From assembly GCF_963668475.1 (NCBI RefSeq), contig NZ_OY764544.1, positions 1,178,001-1,242,000 on the forward strand: DNA of 64,000 nucleotides, given 5' to 3'. The translations under genes and the position numbers were made by a program. Numbering within the stretch: the first letter of the stretch is position 1; each line of letters opens with the position of its first letter. The DNA comes from an uncultured Methanospirillum sp. GTDB taxonomy: Archaea; Halobacteriota; Methanomicrobia; Methanomicrobiales; Methanospirillaceae. Positions 60,562-64,000 of this stretch are shown one piece after another. Below the pieces are notes generated by a model. The model saw nothing but the letters and a program-made list of their open reading frames with translations, was not told the origin of the DNA and made no database searches.

Positions 60562-62853
60562 ATGACAAAGGTTCTTCTTGTTGATGACGAGTCAATCCTC
60601 CTCGATCTCGGGCGTCAGATCCTGGAAAAGAAGTTCGGATTCTCAGTTGATGTCGTTGAATCAGGAGAAGAAGCCCTGAAACAGTTGAAGATGCGGAGAT
60701 ATGATGCTATCATATCAGATTATGCCATGCCCGGCATGGACGGTCTTGAATTACTCAAAAGAATAAGAGAGAGCGACCAGCTGATCCCGTTCGTACTCTT
60801 CACAGTAAGGGAACGTGAAGCAGTTGCAGTTGAGGCACTGAATAGTGGGGTTAATTTTTATGTGCAAAAGGAGAACACCCCGCACGTCTCCTTTACAGAA
60901 CTGGCGCACAAAGTCAACACCTCTGTTGAACTAGTGAGGGCAGAAAACAACTTGAGGGCCCAGCGTGATCTTGCAATTACCAGCGCTAACTCAAAAGATC
61001 TCAATAATATCCTTACCCAAAGCCTGCAGGCGGCATTAACTACATCAAACTTGGATGCGGCAGCAATCTACCTGATGGATGAGCATGAACACCTCTCTCT
61101 TGCAATGGCAGACGGATTTTCTGCAGGATACAGCGATCACACAATCCAGGCACACCTGATTCCCCTCTTCTTATCATTACTCAGGGAAACAGACACAGTG
61201 TTCAGAAACAGCCAAATCATTCACGAGTACTCACGCATCCTTGAGACCAACGAGAAGATATGTTCAGATGTTATCATCTCTCTCACCCATCACGCAAAGC
61301 CGATCGGCCTTATCCACATCGCATCGCATGAAGAGGAACAGGTACTCTCTCTTCCTCTCCAGCGGTTACTCCAGGGTATCGTAGTACAGATTGCCGGTCA
61401 TATTTCTGACCGGATCGCCGAGGATGCACTCGTCGAGAGCGAGCGGATGGTCAACACCCTAATCAAAAACCTGCCAGGAATGGTATACAAGTGCAGTTTC
61501 GATGATGACCGGACGATGGAATTTGTGAGTGAAGGGAGCCTTCTGCTGACCGGATATCACTCATCTGATCTAGTTCAGAATAAGAACCCCACGTACACCT
61601 CTCTTATACATCCGGATGATCGGCTACGAATCATGGAAGTGATCAGGCGGGCTGTTGAAAGGAACACCCAGTTCAAACTCAACTATCGAATCTTCACAAG
61701 TGCAATGAAATTCAAATGGGTTTGGGAACAGGGTGTAGGAGTCCGGGATGATAAAGGGAATGTTATAGGACTCGAGGGTATTATCATTGATATTACCCGC
61801 CAGAAGGTGCTCGATGACCAGGTAAAAACCAGTCAAAACCGGCTGAATATGCTTTTCTCGAACATGAATGCAGGATGTGCGATCTTTCTCGATCATGATG
61901 ATGATGGCAGGTTCATCCTGATTGAGATGAATGCTGCAGCCGAAATTCTGGAGGGGAAGAAAAAGGAGCACCTCCTTGGCAAGACATTTCAGGAGTACTT
62001 CGGTCCTGCAATTCCTGAACACCTTAACTCGGCACTTGGCCGACTGGCCGCATCAGGAAAACCCCAGAATCTGCCGAGGATACAACTCGAAACCCCTCTT
62101 GGAAAACAATGGAGGGAAATATACCTCTCAAATACTCGCATAGGAAATACACACGAGATATTCCTGATATACAGCGACGTGACCAGCAGGGTCCGTGATG
62201 AGGAACAGATCATCGCCTCACTCCATGAGAAAGAACTCCTGCTCAAAGAAATTCACCATAGGGTGAAGAACAACCTGCAGATCATATCAGGAATTCTCAA
62301 ACTTCAGGGAATGCGGACAACTGACCCGGTTACAACTGAAATTCTCCAGGACTGCCGGAATCAGGTATTTTCGATGGCATCGATCCATGAACTCCTCTAC
62401 AGTTCTCATGATATCGGAAAGATCAACGTCAAAGAATATGTAGGAAACCTGATTAATCACCTGAAACAGGAATACGAGGGGGCCAACTCGTCTATCAAGT
62501 ACATCAGTGAGATCGATCCAAACATTGTCCTCGATATAGAACGATGTATTCCTTGTGGACTCATATTAAATGAATTGATAACCAATGCCGTCAAATATGC
62601 CTTTGAACCGGGGGGTAATGGGGAGATCAGGGTGACATTCACCCATCAGAACCACATATATCGCATGGAAGTATCAGATAACGGGCGTGGGATGCCTGTA
62701 GAAGGGAAGAGTACGACCGGGACCTCACTCGGGACTGAACTCGTCTCCAGGCTCACTCATCAGCTCAGAGGAGAGATAAAACGACCAAAAGGACCGGGAA
62801 CGACGATCACAATACAATTTAGTGAGAATTCCGGGGAGCAGATGCATACATGA
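60562..62853 (+). CDS. Hybrid receiver-GAF-PAS-histidine kinase (HisKA_2 type)
   Basis: This 763-residue protein has a receiver domain (1-120, Asp in YDAIISDYAMPGMDG), a GAF-like domain (130-290), two PAS domains (about 295-420 and 430-545), and a HisKA_2/HWE-like kinase with the phospho-His box EIHHRVKNNLQ near 563-573. A HATPase domain (GLILNELITNAVKYAF, VSDNGRGMP) follows. Soluble, with no membrane segment. The ATG at 60562 has GGTGA six bases upstream and is preferred over 60556. It overlaps the next gene by four bases. Confidence 0.88.
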   Translation: MTKVLLVDDESILLDLGRQILEKKFGFSVDVVESGEEALKQLKMRRYDAIISDYAMPGMDGLELLKRIRESDQLIPFVLFTVREREAVAVEALNSGVNFYVQKENTPHVSFTELAHKVNTSVELVRAENNLRAQRDLAITSANSKDLNNILTQSLQAALTTSNLDAAAIYLMDEHEHLSLAMADGFSAGYSDHTIQAHLIPLFLSLLRETDTVFRNSQIIHEYSRILETNEKICSDVIISLTHHAKPIGLIHIASHEEEQVLSLPLQRLLQGIVVQIAGHISDRIAEDALVESERMVNTLIKNLPGMVYKCSFDDDRTMEFVSEGSLLLTGYHSSDLVQNKNPTYTSLIHPDDRLRIMEVIRRAVERNTQFKLNYRIFTSAMKFKWVWEQGVGVRDDKGNVIGLEGIIIDITRQKVLDDQVKTSQNRLNMLFSNMNAGCAIFLDHDDDGRFILIEMNAAAEILEGKKKEHLLGKTFQEYFGPAIPEHLNSALGRLAASGKPQNLPRIQLETPLGKQWREIYLSNTRIGNTHEIFLIYSDVTSRVRDEEQIIASLHEKELLLKEIHHRVKNNLQIISGILKLQGMRTTDPVTTEILQDCRNQVFSMASIHELLYSSHDIGKINVKEYVGNLINHLKQEYEGANSSIKYISEIDPNIVLDIERCIPCGLILNELITNAVKYAFEPGGNGEIRVTFTHQNHIYRMEVSDNGRGMPVEGKSTTGTSLGTELVSRLTHQLRGEIKRPKGPGTTITIQFSENSGEQMHT

Positions 62854-63872
62854 AACGGCGTATACTCATTGTTGAAGATGAGGCAGTTACTTCAGTACTC
62901 CTTGAAAAAACACTCAAGGAACTGGGATATGAGGTAGTCGGGAGTGCATTTGATGGAGCTGAAGCAATCAACCTTGCAAGGGAGAAGCAGCCGGACATCA
63001 TCCTGATGGACATCAGGATTCAGGGGGACATGGATGGTATCGAGACTGCAAAGAGGATTTATAATCAGTATAAAATCCCGATAATTTACCTGACCGCACA
63101 CTCAGATGATGATACTATCAAACGCGCAGTAGATTCGGGGCCCTTCGGATACCTGATCAAGCCATTCAAGGAACGGGAGTTATACAGTAACATCGAGATG
63201 GTGGCCCATAAAAATAAATTATACCAGACCACCACCGCCCAGCGCTTAAATCAGCCTCCTGAACCTGAAGTAGAGCCAGAACCAGTATCGGAGTCCGAGC
63301 AGACACGACAGGTACCACCGCCGCTCAAAGCAGGAGATTACCGCCTCGCTATTCTTGCGATACAGTCGATCCCACATCCGGTGATGCTCTTTACCACATC
63401 TGGTGCCGTCATTTTCATGAACAATGCATGCAGGTCTTTCTTCAGGCATGATCACCAGAACTCAAACCCCAAATCTATTGAAGACCTTCCTGATCTTTTT
63501 AAACGGATCTGGGCTTCAGGAAGAGATAGGTTCAGGGAAGGAAAGGGATTTGCAACGAACGGACCATTACAGATCCATGAAGCCGTCAGAAGGGTAAGGA
63601 TTGATATGATACCGCTCATGGACAAGGGCAGTCTGCAGTTTATCACTTCAGTGATTGTGCCCGAACCGGCAGGAGGAGGGGCTGGCGGAGGTATAGTGAA
63701 CACACTCCTTGACGAGGCAGATTCCCGGCTCCGTGAGATCAGATACCTCTCATCAACCGAAGAGACCCACCGCCTCAGGCGGATCTCACTCTACACAACC
63801 GAGGTTATGAAAAAGATCAGGGAACTGCGGGGCATATCATACCCAGAAGAAGAGAAAAAGGCAGTCAGATAA
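62850..63872 (+). CDS. Response regulator with C-terminal PAS-like domain
   Basis: This 340-residue protein has a receiver domain at 1-120 (VEDEAVTS, phosphoryl Asp in IILMDIRIQGDMDG, Lys in YLIKPFKERE). A Pro/Glu-rich linker (about 140-165) and a PAS-like domain (about 170-270, AIQSIPHPVMLFTTSGAVIFMNNACRSFF) follow. The C-terminal helical part has a Gly-rich turn. It is co-translated with the kinase before it (ATGA) and is the likely partner. No DNA-binding domain is seen. Confidence 0.85.
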   Translation: MKRRILIVEDEAVTSVLLEKTLKELGYEVVGSAFDGAEAINLAREKQPDIILMDIRIQGDMDGIETAKRIYNQYKIPIIYLTAHSDDDTIKRAVDSGPFGYLIKPFKERELYSNIEMVAHKNKLYQTTTAQRLNQPPEPEVEPEPVSESEQTRQVPPPLKAGDYRLAILAIQSIPHPVMLFTTSGAVIFMNNACRSFFRHDHQNSNPKSIEDLPDLFKRIWASGRDRFREGKGFATNGPLQIHEAVRRVRIDMIPLMDKGSLQFITSVIVPEPAGGGAGGGIVNTLLDEADSRLREIRYLSSTEETHRLRRISLYTTEVMKKIRELRGISYPEEEKKAVR

Positions 63873-63879
63873 TCTCGGA

Positions 63880-64000
63880 TCAGAGCGAGATCGGGTAATC
63901 GTTGAGAATTGTTGCCGGAAGCCTGACTGTGATATGAAAGGCTGACTGGGGATAATGCTCCTCAAGAACAAGGAGCGAACACCGTTCAAGGTTTCCATCC
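63880..64000 (-). CDS. Partial gene running off the right edge
   Basis: On the minus strand a frame enters from the right edge and stops at a TGA (63882-63880). Its 39 visible residues, ending in AFHITVRLPATILNDYPISL, look like true coding sequence with a short beta-strand pattern. No motif can be named from the part that is visible. It is convergent with the response-regulator gene. Confidence 0.5.
   Translation of the reverse strand, partial: DGNLERCSLLVLEEHYPQSAFHITVRLPATILNDYPISL

Noticed and set aside
1..64000. CRISPR arrays, proviruses or defence islands
   Set aside because: No regularly spaced direct repeats, integrase, capsid or Cas-like genes were found. The only mobile element is the transposase fragment at the left edge.

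Overview
The window is a stretch of a methanogenic archaeal chromosome, most likely Methanomicrobiales and close to Methanospirillum. Several things support this: a fused formaldehyde-activating enzyme/hexulose-phosphate synthase, an intron-containing tRNA-Trp whose intron is a box C/D guide RNA, archaeal ribosomal proteins (L7Ae, S28e, L24e), EF-1alpha with S10, a CetZ-type tubulin homologue, archaeal glycosylation-associated membrane proteins, and GGAGGTGA or GGTG ribosome-binding sites. The genus assignment is inference. Coding density is high, and many genes overlap by 1-4 bases in operons.

Left part (1-13.1 kb). A truncated transposase and an exonuclease remnant sit at the edge, followed by a small ORF between strong hairpins, fae-hps, tRNA-Trp and an acyl-CoA ligase. 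Next come an iron-sulfur flavoprotein, an operon of two phenylacetate-CoA-ligase-like enzymes plus an ACT protein, a DJ-1/PfpI protein, an AdoMet-decarboxylase-like protein, threonine synthase, and a Roadblock protein paired with a response regulator.

Middle part (13.3-36.3 kb). This holds tRNA-Pro, a DUF89 protein, an NfeD/SPFH membrane pair next to a second response regulator of the same type, and a double-domain PPK2. An ECF transporter with a TrpP-like S component and fused ATPases follows, then two TPR lipoproteins and the L7Ae-S28e-L24e-Ndk operon. A four-gene glycan operon (FAD oxidoreductase, GT2, UPF0104 flippase-like, DUF2298), CetZ with a membrane-anchored partner, and two tandem TIGR03663 proteins complete it.

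Right part (36.3-64 kb). EF-1alpha is followed by cobalamin genes (cobS, cobT), a run of overlapping genes (GuaA amidotransferase subunit, YkgJ, TraB), and GNAT, diphthamide-ligase-like and amidotransferase genes. A DtxR-type regulator precedes a 0.9 kb gap with no clear gene. Then come an orphan solute-binding lipoprotein, MntP, an aminotransferase, a tandem propeptide-like secreted protein, a nitrilase and a CopA ATPase with a C-terminal YHS domain. The end holds an acetate-activation operon (acs plus an OFA transporter) divergent from an HTH-PAS regulator and a two-component cluster.

Most likely new biology: the CetZ/membrane-protein pair, the shared C-terminal domain of the two response regulators, the split GT2/flippase glycan operon, and the tandem propeptide protein. 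No CRISPR array, provirus or defence island was seen.
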